DNA of 64,000 nt from Neelides folsomi (Eukaryota > Arthropoda > Collembola > Neelipleona > Neelidae). The stretch is taken from positions 186,001-250,000 of the forward strand of contig JAQGBZ010000045.1 of the NCBI GenBank assembly GCA_034687125.1, given 5' to 3'. How positions within the stretch are numbered: the stretch's first letter is position 1; every line of letters begins with the position of its first letter. The notes below the pieces were generated by a model. The model saw only the letters and a program-made list of their open reading frames with translations, was not told the origin of the DNA and searched no databases. A program made the translations under genes and the position numbers. Below are positions 49,601 through 62,426 of the stretch, one piece after another.

Positions 49601-52600
49601 TCACTGCACTACCTCATCAAACTCATCATACTCCACATTTGAGCTCAGACGGTTTTTTATCTTAAGTCTTTAGAGTTTATAAGTTGAAGGGAAATGAAAT
49701 GGCATTGAGTCATGTAGCTATTAAATTATCTGCAAGAAGAAGTCCTTCGTTTAAATGAAAGGGAGTGTTTGGAGTGTGAGTCGGCTTATTTTAATGGTCA
49801 TGTTGGAAGGGTCATAATTGGGGTGTCGGGAGAGGAAGAAGCCAACGAACACCTTCCCTACAACTCATGGAGTGTTAAAGAGGGTTCGGATCATTATACC
49901 TCCAAAGACTTCGATGACTTCAATCCCCTTTTTGTATATAAGTAACTACAAATACATACATATTGTATATCTGTATATGCCATTTTGAGAACGCTTTCTC
50001 CTGTAGGATCCTGGATAATATACGAGGCCAGTGATCCCATTGTTAAGAAGAAATGATCCTCGTTAAACTCCCTTGGACCTTTTTCTTTATCTCTTCAAAG
50101 GATGGTTTTGTGGATGTAATTGAGTGCTGTGTATAATCCCTATGTTTTTATTCTTTTTAGTCGGTGGGAAAAGTGGACGAGGATGGTCCAGCGCTTAAAG
50201 GAAAAGTCATAAAGTTCGGATGGCTCGAAGGAGTATTGGTACGAAATGAATCCCTTTGAACTTCTCTACCACTTAATATTGTAAATTGTAACTACCATAA
50301 TTTTTAAGTATGATATACCTACTTATATTTAACAATATGTTATAAGAAGTTATAAAGTTCTAATACAAATCATAAATATTCTACCGTATATGAGTAAGTG
50401 TAAGGCTCATATAAGTAATATATTTATCATGTATAGATGAGATGCCTGTTGAATATTTGGGGTGTGATGCTTTTTCTTCGGCTTTCCTGGGTTGTTGGAC
50501 AAGCAGGAATTGGTAATTGACACTTTTGTCATAAGATGAAACTTAATATGAATTAATGAAAATGATGAAATTAGTTATTTAATGGTTAAATTAAATTTAA
50601 TGGCTAAATTAATGATTTATAGTGGAAGGGATTTTGCTCATTTCTCTCGCCAATCTTGTGACATTCATCACAGCGTTTTCCATGTCTGCCGTGTCAACAA
50701 ATGGACAGATCAAAGGAGGCGGAATTTACTACATGATTTCCCGATCCCTTGGCCCAGAATTTGGAGCGGCAATTGGTCTGATGTTCACTGTAGCGAATTC
50801 CATTGCTGTTTCACTTTACATCGTTGGATTTTGTGAGTCGCTTAATGATTTGCTGGAGGCAAACAATTGGGGCGTGATCATCGACGGAGGCTCAAATGAT
50901 GTTCGGGTCATTGGGGTAATTTTCCATCATAAACTCAATTTTAATTTTCTTACCCATACTTATTATAAATTCAATAAAATTAAGATTTGGAGTGTTTTAA
51001 TACGTACTGATTTATTCATGACAGGTTGCGGTCCTCATTGGAGTACTAGGTGAACAATTTGAACACTTTTCCAACCTTAGTTCTTTTCCTTTACGTGTTT
51101 TTTAATTTCAGTCTTGGCCTTCGTGGGAATGGATTGGGTGACGAGGGTAAAAGTTTATTACTTACTCAACTTTAAATTTACTTTCCTAGTATTTTTCCAC
51201 AAATTTATGAATTAAGTTACAACGTGCTGTTTAATAATTTCAGACGCAAATGTTCCTCCTCTTTGTCCTTCTTGCTGGTATGTAAACTTCCATTTAGATG
51301 CCGATGATGAGTTTTCTCTTCGCACTTCAATGCACTTTAATTTATAGCTCAAGTTGATTTCATCATTGGAAGCTTCATTGGTCCGGACGATGATTTGGAG
51401 AAAGCTAAAGGATTTACTGGATTTGCTGGTACAAATATTTTTTGATAAGAATATAAATTACTTATAAGTATTAATTTAACAAGTAACTAAATTATTAATT
51501 GATAATTTATTTATTATGAATTTTAATTTTTTTTATTCTTCAGCTCAAACCTTTCAAGAAAACACATATTCTGATTATCGTACTGGATTGGATGGGGACA
51601 AAACTCAACAAGATTTTTTCACCGTCTTCGGTGTATTTTTCCCAGCCGTAACGGGAATTGTGGCTGGTGCCAATTTGAGCGGAGATTTGAAAGATCCTGG
51701 TTCAGCCATTCCGAAAGGAACTTTGTTGGCCATTTTCCTCACTTACCTTTCTTACATTGGATATGCCATCATGATGGGAGGTTGCGCGATCCGAGAAGCT
51801 TCTGGAGATGTCAATGAATATCTAGAAACTTTTAATGAAACTGCACGAGAATTGTCGCCAAACTTTACAGACTTTCGTGATTGCGCCAATCGCGAGTGCA
51901 AATATGGCATGCTAAACAGCCCCCAGGTAAATAAATACATTTTTCTCAGTTTTTTCTTAACTTTTTTTCATTGCAGGTGATGGAACTCATTTCTTCCTGG
52001 GGTCCATTAATTTACATGTAAGAAGAAAAAGTTAAAAAATTGCAATTAACAAACATTTACATTTTCATAGGGGTTGTTTTGCTGCAACGTTGTCTTCAGC
52101 TATTGCAAGTCTCGTTGGAGCTCCAAGAGTTTTTCAAGTAATTTGAGAACCGCTTTCTCAATTATTTAATAATTCCAATTGCATGTTGATTTAATCATTT
52201 ATACTTTTTTAGGCTCTTTGTAAAGATAAGCTTTACCCGGTGATTCACTTCTTTGCCAAAGGTTATGGAGCTAATGATGACCCCGTGCGAGGATATGTTC
52301 TTGTCTTCATAATTTCTCTAGGCTGTCTCCTCATTGGTAAAGCTTTAATACTCCCATTGATATCCAACCTATAATAGTTATTAATAAAAACAAGTTTAAT
52401 TAATTTGAGATTAATTCAGCTGAACTGAACCTGATTGCTCCGCTTCTTTCAAACTTTTTCTTAGCGGCATACTGCCTTATTAATTTCTCCGTCTTCCACG
52501 CTTCCATCTCAAAGGTTTCGTCACATTTTATGAATGATTTAATTCGGGTTTTATGGGTTTTATTTATAAAATTGAATAAATTGCAGTCACCAGGCTGGCG

Positions 52601-55085
52601 CCCGTCGTTCAAGTATTACAACGCATGGGTCAGTTTAATTGGAAGCATCCTATGCGTTGTCGTTATGTTCCTTATGAATTGGCCAACTGCCCTTGCCACG
52701 CTTGTTGTCAGTGTCATCCTATATCTCTACGTTTCATATAGGAAGCCAGATGTCAATTGGGGGAGCAGTGTAAATAAATGATTTGTTTCTTATTCACATT
52801 ACAGAAATTATGTTCGTATAAAAGTTCATAAAGATTAATTATTATGATAATTTTGATAGACCCAAGCTCAGTCATATAACAGTGCCTTGAAGTCTGTACA
52901 AGATCTGAACGCAGTTGAAGAACATGTGAAAAATTATCGTCCACAACTTTTAGTACTTTCCGGATTTCCGTCCACTCGTCCTCCACTTATTGACTTTGCG
53001 AATCTCCTCGTTAAAAATCTTTCTCTCATGATATGCGGGCATGTTATGAAGGGTCCATCCAATCAAAGGCTTCGAAGCACCCTTGCAAAACAAGCTTATT
53101 CGTGGCTTACCAAACATAAGAAAAAAGGGTAAACTTTCTCTCATCTATTTTCATTTAAAATTTAAAACAATTATGTTTAACTGCACTAAACATGAAAAAA
53201 CTTGACAATGTTTTGACTTATCATTCAATTATTTGAATTTAATTAAATAAAATGAATAACTTTTTATTAAATCTTTTTAAAAGATTCTACACAATAATTG
53301 AAGATGATAATTTTGAACGAGGCGCTTGGAGCATCATGCAAATAGCAGGGTTAGGAAAACTCCGTCCGAATATGGTCCTTATGGGGTACAAAAAGGATTG
53401 GGAAAAAACTGATGACATTGCCGCTTACGTCAAAATTATACAGTAAGTGAAAACTCCTCTTACGTTAATGACACTTAAGAGTAATCCTAAAATGTTATTT
53501 TATGGATAGTGAGGCGCTGGATATGCATTTGGCTGTTGGGATCCTGAGGATGCAAGAAGGTCTGGATTACTCCACTCTTGTTGAAGAGGAAGATCAAATG
53601 ACTCCACAGCAATTACTTGAAGTGAAGAAAGATAAACCCATTGTGAGGAATCAATCCGAAGGGCAGCTGAGTCAAGGTGGCATCTCAATTAGTTAGTTTT
53701 TATCAATTATTTAGAATATTTTTCTCGAATTTATATAGCTATGTGTATTTTAAATGAGAATTAATATGTGTATTAATTATTAAGATGATAAGATTAAATG
53801 GTATTTAATTTATATTAAGATGGAGTAAGCAGCGAGACGAGTAGTCCACCGCCTTCCCCAAAAAGTGAAAAGAAAGGGAAAAAGAGATCTGCGTCGGTTG
53901 TGTATAAAAGTCCAGGGGGTTCTCCTCTTGGTCGAGATGTTCTGGCAAGATTAACCCATTTTAGTCGGAAACAGAGGAAAGGAACAATTGATGTCTGGTG
54001 GCTGTAAGATTTTTAAATTGATAAATCTGATTAAATAAGTTATTATAATTATTATTATGCATATATAACATTGATTGTTTAGTTAGAAGTTTGGAGATTT
54101 ATAACGCACATCAATTTTCTAAATCTCTATTTTTGATATTAAACTTTAATATAGATATGATGATGGTGGATTGACTCTTTTGATTCCGTATCTTCTCTCG
54201 ACTCGATCTCAGTTTGCTGGATGCCAGCTGAGGATTTTCTCTCTTTCGTCGAGAAAAGACGAACTGGGGAGTGAACAAAGAAACATGGCAGCTCTTTTAG
54301 CGAAATTTAGGTGAATAATCAAGAATTTTTATATTACATAACTGTATACAGTATACTTAATAATCTTTAGTGTAATAGTGTATTTTTCATGTGCAAATGT
54401 TGATTAATTGACTATTGTTGACAGGATTGACTATTCTGATGTAATTGTTATACCTGACATAACAAAGAAAGCTTTAGACTCCACAAAGAAAGAATTTGAA
54501 GCTCTTATTGAACCATATCTTGGAATTGAGGGAGGAATTACCGAATCAGAATTAACAGCCACGAAAGAAAAAACAAACAGGCAAAACCATTATTATCATA
54601 ACTTATTTTACATAAACATATATTTAAATGCATGATAGTGTAATGTGGCGAAATTGGTAGTTACTAAAAATGCGTTAGGTATAATTTAAAGTTGAATGTT
54701 TTTAAAATTATTTGTTGTATAATTAAAGATTGAACTTAAACAAAGTAGTTAATTCCTTCTTTTGTTGGTTTATTTTTGTTTATTAATCCTTAATTTTTTA
54801 AAATTTTTTAGGCATTTAAGATTAAGAGAATTGCTTTTGTCTCATTCGAGAGAAGCCACTTTCGTCGTGATGTAAGTTCTTTTTAATTTAACTTTCATTC
54901 ATTAATAAAAAAATAAGAAGAATAAGAACGATATTATTTTTTCTCTTAACAGGACGCTTCCAGTTCCGAGACGAGATTTCAGTGCACCACTTTATATGGC
55001 TTGGCTTGAAATGCTGAGTCGAGGGATGCCGCCGTTCCTCCTCGTTCGAGGCAACCAAACTTCCGTCCTCACATTCTACTCTTAA
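46637..55085 (+). CDS. Na-K-Cl cotransporter paralogue B (SLC12A1/2 family), 22 exons
   Basis: Exons: 46637-46924, 50161-50238, 50437-50512, 50623-50915, 51025-51049, 51112-51146, 51244-51277, 51348-51428, 51544-51926, 51977-52017, 52071-52137, 52213-52336, 52420-52514, 52587-52769, 52860-53128, 53284-53442, 53510-53676, 53820-54003, 54155-54310, 54425-54580, 54812-54871, 54953-55085; phases agree; 1028 aa. The N-terminal RFHV (21-24) is a SPAK/OSR1-type motif; [13 protein letters not shown] holds the conserved regulatory Thr region. TM1 is [14 protein letters not shown]+ ligands are kept (Tyr213 in TM3, Thr340 in FFPAVTG). Several N-glycosylation sequons lie in the TM7-8 loop. The C-terminus is [18 protein letters not shown]-like and ends SVLTFYS. 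Start: ATG after a likely leader intron (46538-46608); if unspliced, an in-frame ATG near 46553 adds about 28 residues. The intron at 54581-54811 starts with GC. Confidence 0.94.
46925..50160. other. NKCC-B intron 1 (3.2 kb)
   Basis: Between Lys96 and Ser97 of NKCC-B. AT-rich; no alternative exon or other gene recognised. The frame at 48086-48400 has no homology I know. Confidence 0.6.
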
Positions 55086-55096
55086 CCAAACTTTTC

Positions 55097-55102
55097 AATA
55101 AA
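55097..55102 (+). promoter_or_regulatory. Poly(A) signal of NKCC-B
   Basis: AATAAA 12 bp after the NKCC-B stop codon, within the 183 bp that separate it from the stop of NKCC-C on the other strand. Confidence 0.7.
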
Positions 55103-55268
55103 AACCTAACCCGTTTTCTAGTAAGTCATCCGAGTGCGTAATAAATATATCCCGGTTGCAAGTTTAAAGTAATGTATTACAATATATTCTAAATATCTTA
55201 TACTTACATGTAATAAGCGAAATAAACTCTTACATTCACAATAAATCGTTAAATTTTTATTCAACTGG

Positions 55269-58200
55269 TTATGAATAGAAAGTAAGTACTGATTCTTGAT
55301 TTCCACGGACAAGCAAAAAGGGTGGCATGTCTCGTGTTAATACCTCCAACCACGCCATACTACAAATCAAAATAAATAAACATTTTGCATATTGAGGGTA
55401 AAAGGATTGGGACATTTAACATACTAAAGAGCTGCAGACACGACACCCTTCCTTGGCATTGGAAGCGTCCTAAAAAATAATTTTAATTTAAAATATATAA
55501 TATTTTGATAATAAATGGATAGTTTATATGAAAATAAATTTTGCATTACATTACGACAAGCGTAGAGCCCCTTGAATGCTCTTGGAGTAATTCTCTCAGT
55601 CGGAGATGTCTAAAAATACAATGTTAATAGTGATCCAAAATAGAAAAAAATGCACTTGAGACAATATAATTAAAATTAAAAAAGTAAAGAACCTATTTGT
55701 TTTCTCTCTCATTGCGATTATCTCAACTGGAGAGATTCCAACAGACTCGTCGGAAGATTCAACAAAAGGTGCGGTGATTCTGTCAAAAAGTGCCATCGAT
55801 TCTTCTCCAGCTTTTCGAGTGATATCCGGAATGATATGTAGGGAATCAAAATTGATTCGGAACTTGGCAAGAAGCTCAGCCATCCTTATCAAGAATATTA
55901 CATTAATATTACATACAGTAGATCTAGTCTAAAATATTTCTGTACGAAAAAAACATCATTCTACCCATCTGATATTTTATTGGTAACATTCTAATAATAA
56001 AATAATTTACTTGAGTTGATCAGTTTCAAATTCATCGAGTTTATTAGCAATTGCAAATACTCTCAGCCTGCAGCCAGTCCAAGCTTTCCTTGTAGAAATG
56101 ATATATGGAAGCAAAAGTGTTAAACCCCCGTCATCGTAAAGCCACCAAACATCAATCCACGGTTCTTTGTATCCTCGTTGGAATCTTGTGAGGGATTCTA
56201 AAACATCACGGCTAATCACACCACCCTCAGGAGACCTTTAATTATAATTTACAAGGATATAACGCATCTTGTATTTAAAAATAAAAAACTTTTAATATTT
56301 AATTTCTTGGAATTTTTTGTCTGACTTACTTGTACACAATGCCAGATTTCTTCTCATCCTTTCCATTTCCATTACTATTCACTGTTAAATTGAATAAATG
56401 CTATTTTATTTCTGTGATTGAAATCTAAATAAGAATTGTATATATCTTACGTTATTGCAAAGATTTTTAGTAAATTTTACCAATATTGGGAATAGAATCA
56501 AGTGAAGAATCCTTGCTTTGTTCATGACTTCTTGCCATTTCCTCTTCACCAAATCTTATCTTTTTGCTGAAATCCAACCCACCGGGAACACGCAGAAGAG
56601 CCACGGAGACATGAAGATCCAACGTTCGATGAATGACGTTGAAATATTCTCGTAATTCCTTTCTATCACATACGCTCCAATCTCCCTTATATCCTGATGT
56701 GATTAAAATTATAGAGATATAATAATAGAATAATAGATTTAATGCGCGTCTGTGATTATTTTATAGAACTTACCCATCAAAAGTATATTTGGTCTCATCC
56801 TCCTATTTGTAAAAATATTAAAATATTAAAAACATACAAAAAATATTTTAAAATTAAAGTCTAATGCTTTTATTAATAATAAAATATAAATAAAATAAAA
56901 AATTAAATTATTGTGCAGATGTAAACTTGTTCTGTCATAATGTAAGTTGATTGAATATTTATGTAAATGTAAGTACACAAAATAATTACCCGATTCCATA
57001 AGCTTGCAGAAGTGCATTTGCTCCATCTTCAAAAGACATTCCATCAAGAGGACAAAAGAAGGCTTTCATCTTTTGGGCTTTAAACCAGCTTTGGGCCTTA
57101 AGATCCATAGCTGTTCGCACTTTGTTCGGACAAGAGCCCTAAACAATACATTCAACAGTTGAACTAAACATGAAATTAGAAAAAATACAAAGTTTGTAAA
57201 GTTTCTTACTTTTACAATGTGACCGCAAACGATGAGAGAAAGTTTCTTTGCGAGAAGATAACCAAAGTCAACAAGCGGAGGTCGAACCCAAGGAGCTCCG
57301 CACAAAACCAAGAGTTGAGGTCGAAAGTTCTATAAGGTAAGTTTGATTATTGGAAATGGATTATTAATGAAAATTAAATTGAAGTCAAACAAAGAGAAGA
57401 GAACTAAAAGTATTTTTTATTAAACCTTGACATGTGGTTCAACATTATTCAATTGTTGAACGGACAAAAGGGCATTTTTGTATGTCTGTGCCTGTGTTGA
57501 ACTTCCCCAATTGACATCTGCAAATAAAATATCAAAATACATGAGACATTGCGCATTGTATTGAGTTTGAGAAGGAAGTTCTCCATCTATCAGTATATAA
57601 ATTGTATGCAATTAAACGTTAATTTTTATAAATTCAAAATTGACCTGGTTTTCGGAAAATCACAATCATGTACAAGCAGAATATGGCAGCAAACGTACAT
57701 AACGCTGTTACCCAACTAATAATTAAAGTATAAAAAAATTTGAACATTGGCCAAATTAACGGTTGTTAAAATGTAAATGATTTTGAGAAAAGAAATGTAA
57801 TTGACCTTATAAGGAACATGACAGCCACACAAAGGAAGAATCCAATGAGAGATATCCACATATTGTAGTACTATGTATGATCAATCAAGTTTATCAAAAT
57901 GAGCTAAATTTAATTTTTGACTATATAATTTAATAAGTACTTTAAGGATCAACATTTTTGCATACTTTGAATGTTGGTCTCCATCCCACAGGTTTTGCGA
58001 GTGAAGCGTGGAATGTTGAATAGTTCACAAGTGCATATGCCGCAAGGAAAAAGTTGGAAATCAAGGGAGCAATGGCATTTAACTCGGCTATTAAATTAAA
58101 AATTCAATTAATATTTTTACTAAATTTTTTCTTAATTTTTGAAATGGTACTTCTAACAAATGATAATTTGATAAATCATACCAATAAGGATGAATGCAAG

Positions 58201-61200
58201 AGCAATGAAAAACGTCAGAACGTATCCTCGAACCTTTCAAGTCAATTAAATAAGACACATTCACACATGTGTGATAGTGATAGAGCATATATATAATGAT
58301 TGAGTATTTTTATAATGGACAATATTTAAGTAATTTAAGAGTTATAATTTAATGTGTTTTCCTTACTGGCTCATTATTTTTCCCATATCCTTTGCCGAAA
58401 AATTTAATATAGGGATAAAGTTTGTCATTGCAAAGTGCTTGGAAAACTTTTGGAGCTGAGACGAGGGAGGCCAAGGCCGAAGAAAGTGTTGCAGCAAAGC
58501 AACCAGCGTAAATCAATGGACCCCAAACACTCACAAGTTCCATAACCTTTTTAAAAGATAGGCATTTTTTAAAGAGTCTTTGGTTATAATATAATTTAAG
58601 ATTGTATTACCTGAAAGTTATTCATAAGACCATAAGCGCATCCTGTAGAATTTCCAATTCCTCCCTCAGAACAATCCGTGAAAGAGAAAGACGCAAGGAG
58701 TTCTTCGTATGTGGCATTGCCAGAAACTCCATTTGCATCACGAAGCTTTTTGTCAAATATACATTAAGTATTTTATTAAAACTACTAGTACTCATTAAAT
58801 AGTACTTTTGTAAGACTTACATACAAATACTGAATACAAATAAGTATTACAATTACAATGGAAAAATTCGCATTTTACTTATATTCTATGCACTTACAAC
58901 TGTGGAACCAGCGATAATTGCAAATCCCAAATAAGAAACAGTCGTTACAATAATGGCCAAAATTGTTCCTTTTGGAATAGAAGATGAAGGATCCTAAAGT
59001 TATATCATAAATCATAGAGTATTAATCTTGCATTATAACAATAATCTTGCATATATATACACATTATTCAAGTGTGCATATTTCATATTGATTGTATTCA
59101 GTTTTACAGCCAAATCTCCAGAAATGTTTGCTCCAGCGAGAATTCCCGTTGCAGCTGGGAAGAAAATTGAAAAAACTGAAAAAAAGTTGTGCTCGTCTTC
59201 TCCTTGCGTTCGATAAACCGGGCTAAGATTCTCCAAAAATAAACTCCCTAATAAGTAATTAAAATTTTAATTACAAATCTTTATATGTCAATTATCATAT
59301 TTATTAGTAGAGTATATTGGTATTAGAAAGACCATTGTATCCGACAAATCCTTTAGAAAGCTCGTCACTACTTAAAGGACCCACAAAACTCCCAATGACA
59401 AAGTCAATCATGGCCGCAACAAGAATAAATAAAAGCCCGACTTGCGCCTACCAAATTATTAATATTTTAAAATAATATTCAAATTCTTGTTTATAATCAT
59501 TAGAACTTGCAGGCTTACTTGTGGTTAGTTAAAACAATATTAAATTAACTAATAATTTTGTACCGTTGCTTCCCATTCCATTCCAATGCACACAATGAGT
59601 GTTTGGAAGACAATAGCAGCGGACCCAATAATCCGCACGCTGTTGGTTGGGTCTTCAACCACGTAAGTGTTAAGACTCTTTAGAAGATCCACCTAATTAA
59701 TTATACAAAAATTTAGTACAATTCTTTATAATTTTTTTATCATTTATCTAACATTAATGATAATGGTAAGTATTAAAAATATTACCATTGACTCTGCAAA
59801 TCCGACAGTGTACATGGCCACAGCTACCGCGTTCGCCTTGGTTAAAAAAGGATTGAAGAAGCGAAAAGATTTAACAGGCATTTCTTACGACAGCGAAAAT
59901 AAGTCCAATTGAAGCTCCAAATTCCGGACCAAGAGACCGTGATATCATGTAATAAGTTCCACCTAATTAACATTAAATTTTCATTAAACGTTTCATCACA
60001 GCTCGTCATTGTGTTGGCAGTAATGGAGAAAGCATCAATATTTAGTTTATGCAACACCCGGCTTCATAAATATAATTGGATTGAATTCATACAATTTACA
60101 TAATAAAGTAAACATGAATATAAACACTAAAATTTAATTGATAGTGTAATAAAATCAATAGCATTGAAGGTCATTTCATAGAGTATATTCATATATCTCA
60201 TGAATGAGCAAATTCTAGTAATAATAACACACATTAATGATACACAAATGCACAAAATGATTGGTTGACTTTTCGTGTCAATTTAACTCTCAAATGATTT
60301 CTATCCGCATCATATTTATGCAGTTCATTAATGTTTGGCACTTTCACATTGCATGTGATTGTGAATGAATGTATGTAAATATTGAGTCGAAATATTGATC
60401 TTGCTAAAAGTCTAAATTGTTCTTTGGCCATTTTACATTCTACTTTATAACAAAGAATTAGAACAAATAAAATGAGCTGTGGATTGGAAATGTTTTTTGA
60501 AGCGTGAAAACAAGCAATATGAATAGTGGATGATTTAGAGATTGTCACACATTGTAACATTTAATGTTCAATTACCCGCCTTGATGGTCCCGTTCGTACT
60601 GTGGAATGAATGCAAGTCAACTTCCGAAACTTTACCTTATCCATGATAAAAATATTAATTTCCTCTCTATGCTAAGGAGAGAATTCCATTGGAATTTCCT
60701 CTTCTGATTTGGGAAATGAACTCATGGGATGGGGAAGGTCGCCAACACCCCAATTTGTCAAAGTAGAAAGAATATTAAATGGTATCTATTGTCCCACTTT
60801 CAATTCACACCACAATGACGAAATTATTTGTTAATTTTGAGAGTTTAAAACAAGGTATGTGAGATCCAGTCATTAAATTTTTAAAAAAATAAAATTTTCT
60901 CATTTGTTAAATTATTGTATCAGTAGACATTTAGGAAATTTTATAATGTACGTATTCAACATAATACCTACAGAGTAGTAAATAGTTGAATAAAAAGGAA
61001 ATAATGGTAAAGGTTAAGGATTCCAAAATGTGTTTGGTTGACTCATACGAAAAAAATTTCAACCACACACTTTATTAAGGATTTACGCATATAACGACCA
61101 TATGCTTAACTTAAATGTCATTTATACATAGTTAGTTATGGTAGGTAAATTTTCGGAAGATTGACCTTATGGCACTCATGCTCAAGGAAGTTATGAAAGT

Positions 61201-62426
61201 GACAGCTGTAGCGAGGAGTACGATGATACATCCTTGCACTTCAATTAAAAACAATTAAATGTTATTAGATGAAGATAGTCGGGCTAATGAAGTATTGTTT
61301 TACCAATCCCGGCCTGCCCCACGCACCATGAAACGCGAAGGAAAAGCATCACGCCCCAAATATTTCTGAATTAGTAAACAAATTCATTAATGAAGAACAC
61401 TATTTCATTTTAGTGGGATTTTTAGAGGAAATGTATAATTCTTGGAATGTATCTTCATTTCTTGTTTATTATGGAAAAACTTACAAGAGACATCTTACAA
61501 AAACTCCTTTGATCCATCCGAATTTCACCATTCCTTTATATTCTTCAATCTCGCCTTTTTCGCCTTCGCCGACACTCTATAAATAATAGAAATAATATAC
61601 TCTAACTTACATTTAGATATGAATAATGTTCTCGCAAACATTTATTTATTCTATAATAAATTCAATCGGACATTCATAAAAAGATTTTAACCCTATTTAT
61701 AAAATTTTTAAGAAAATGTAAAGAAATGTGAAAAATGAAGAAATCCACGTTCCAGAGAAAAATTGATAAAAATGTCAAGATATAAGATTTCAGGGTTTGA
61801 TGATGTAGAAACACTTTGAACTTTACAACTCGCCATTATAATTTATGCAAAAAAGCTATATTTACCTATTTATTGGTAAATGTCAATATATGGATTACAA
61901 AAGTTTGTGTTGTAATAATCCAATGTACTTTAATTGCAATTTTACCTTCGCATGAAGCGACATGTCATGAAGTTCATCGAGCGTGGGCCGGTTATTATAT
62001 TGGATTGACATCATATTCCTATAGTTGTCAAGTCTCGGAAGGGCCTCCCTTGTGAAGTGTCTGAACGATTTGCCATGCCGAGTGTTGTTCTCCCCTCCAT
62101 CGGACCCATTCGGACTGATGAGCATGAATGGAGATCCGCACCGAGAGACGTTCTCAGCATTCCCTATATTTTCATATATATTACATTGTACATTTTAAAA
62201 CTATATTTGGAATGTATACAAAAATTTGTATGTTTTCATAAATGTTATATGTTTTTGTTAAATAACTATAAAATGTCAATATGGTTCAATTATTGGTATT
62301 ACCATCAGAGGTTCCCTTATATCCAACAAGGGTCGGATGTGTCGGTGGCGATTGTTGTTGTTGTGCTGTGGAGTCAACCCGGTTTACTTGGAACCGATTA
62401 CGTTTGTCCCTCAAGTCAACTTCCAT
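55269..62426 (-). CDS. Na-K-Cl cotransporter paralogue C (SLC12A1/2 family), 29 exons
   Basis: Exons: 62426-62303, 62163-61946, 61576-61485, 61365-61304, 61238-61166, 60598-60576, 59962-59889, 59836-59786, 59692-59564, 59447-59333, 59247-59108, 58993-58898, 58745-58611, 58546-58367, 58233-58182, 58087-57966, 57870-57806, 57715-57645, 57517-57426, 57329-57210, 57138-56990, 56802-56774, 56693-56481, 56381-56330, 56235-56011, 55884-55693, 55609-55550, 55469-55425, 55359-55269; phases agree; 1029 aa. N-terminal NRFQVNRVD (RFQV 11-14) and [17 protein letters not shown] closely match vertebrate NKCC. K+ ligands are kept (Tyr231; Thr354 in [18 protein letters not shown]). SSAIPKGT-type TM7 start, TFTDCS loop with N-glycosylation sites, [26 protein letters not shown]-like TM8 and terminal SVLTFYS. 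Of the three copies this is the most NKCC1-like by eye. An acceptor (TTTTTATAG) lies 3 bp before the ATG, implying a leader exon. It includes 23- and 29-nt exons. Confidence 0.94.

Noticed and set aside
55425-55469. Apparent premature TAG after SAAL in NKCC-C exon 28
   Set aside because: The stop is created by the donor: the exon ends CTT TA|GTATGT and the next exon supplies T to make Tyr (YMAWLE), as in the other paralogues.
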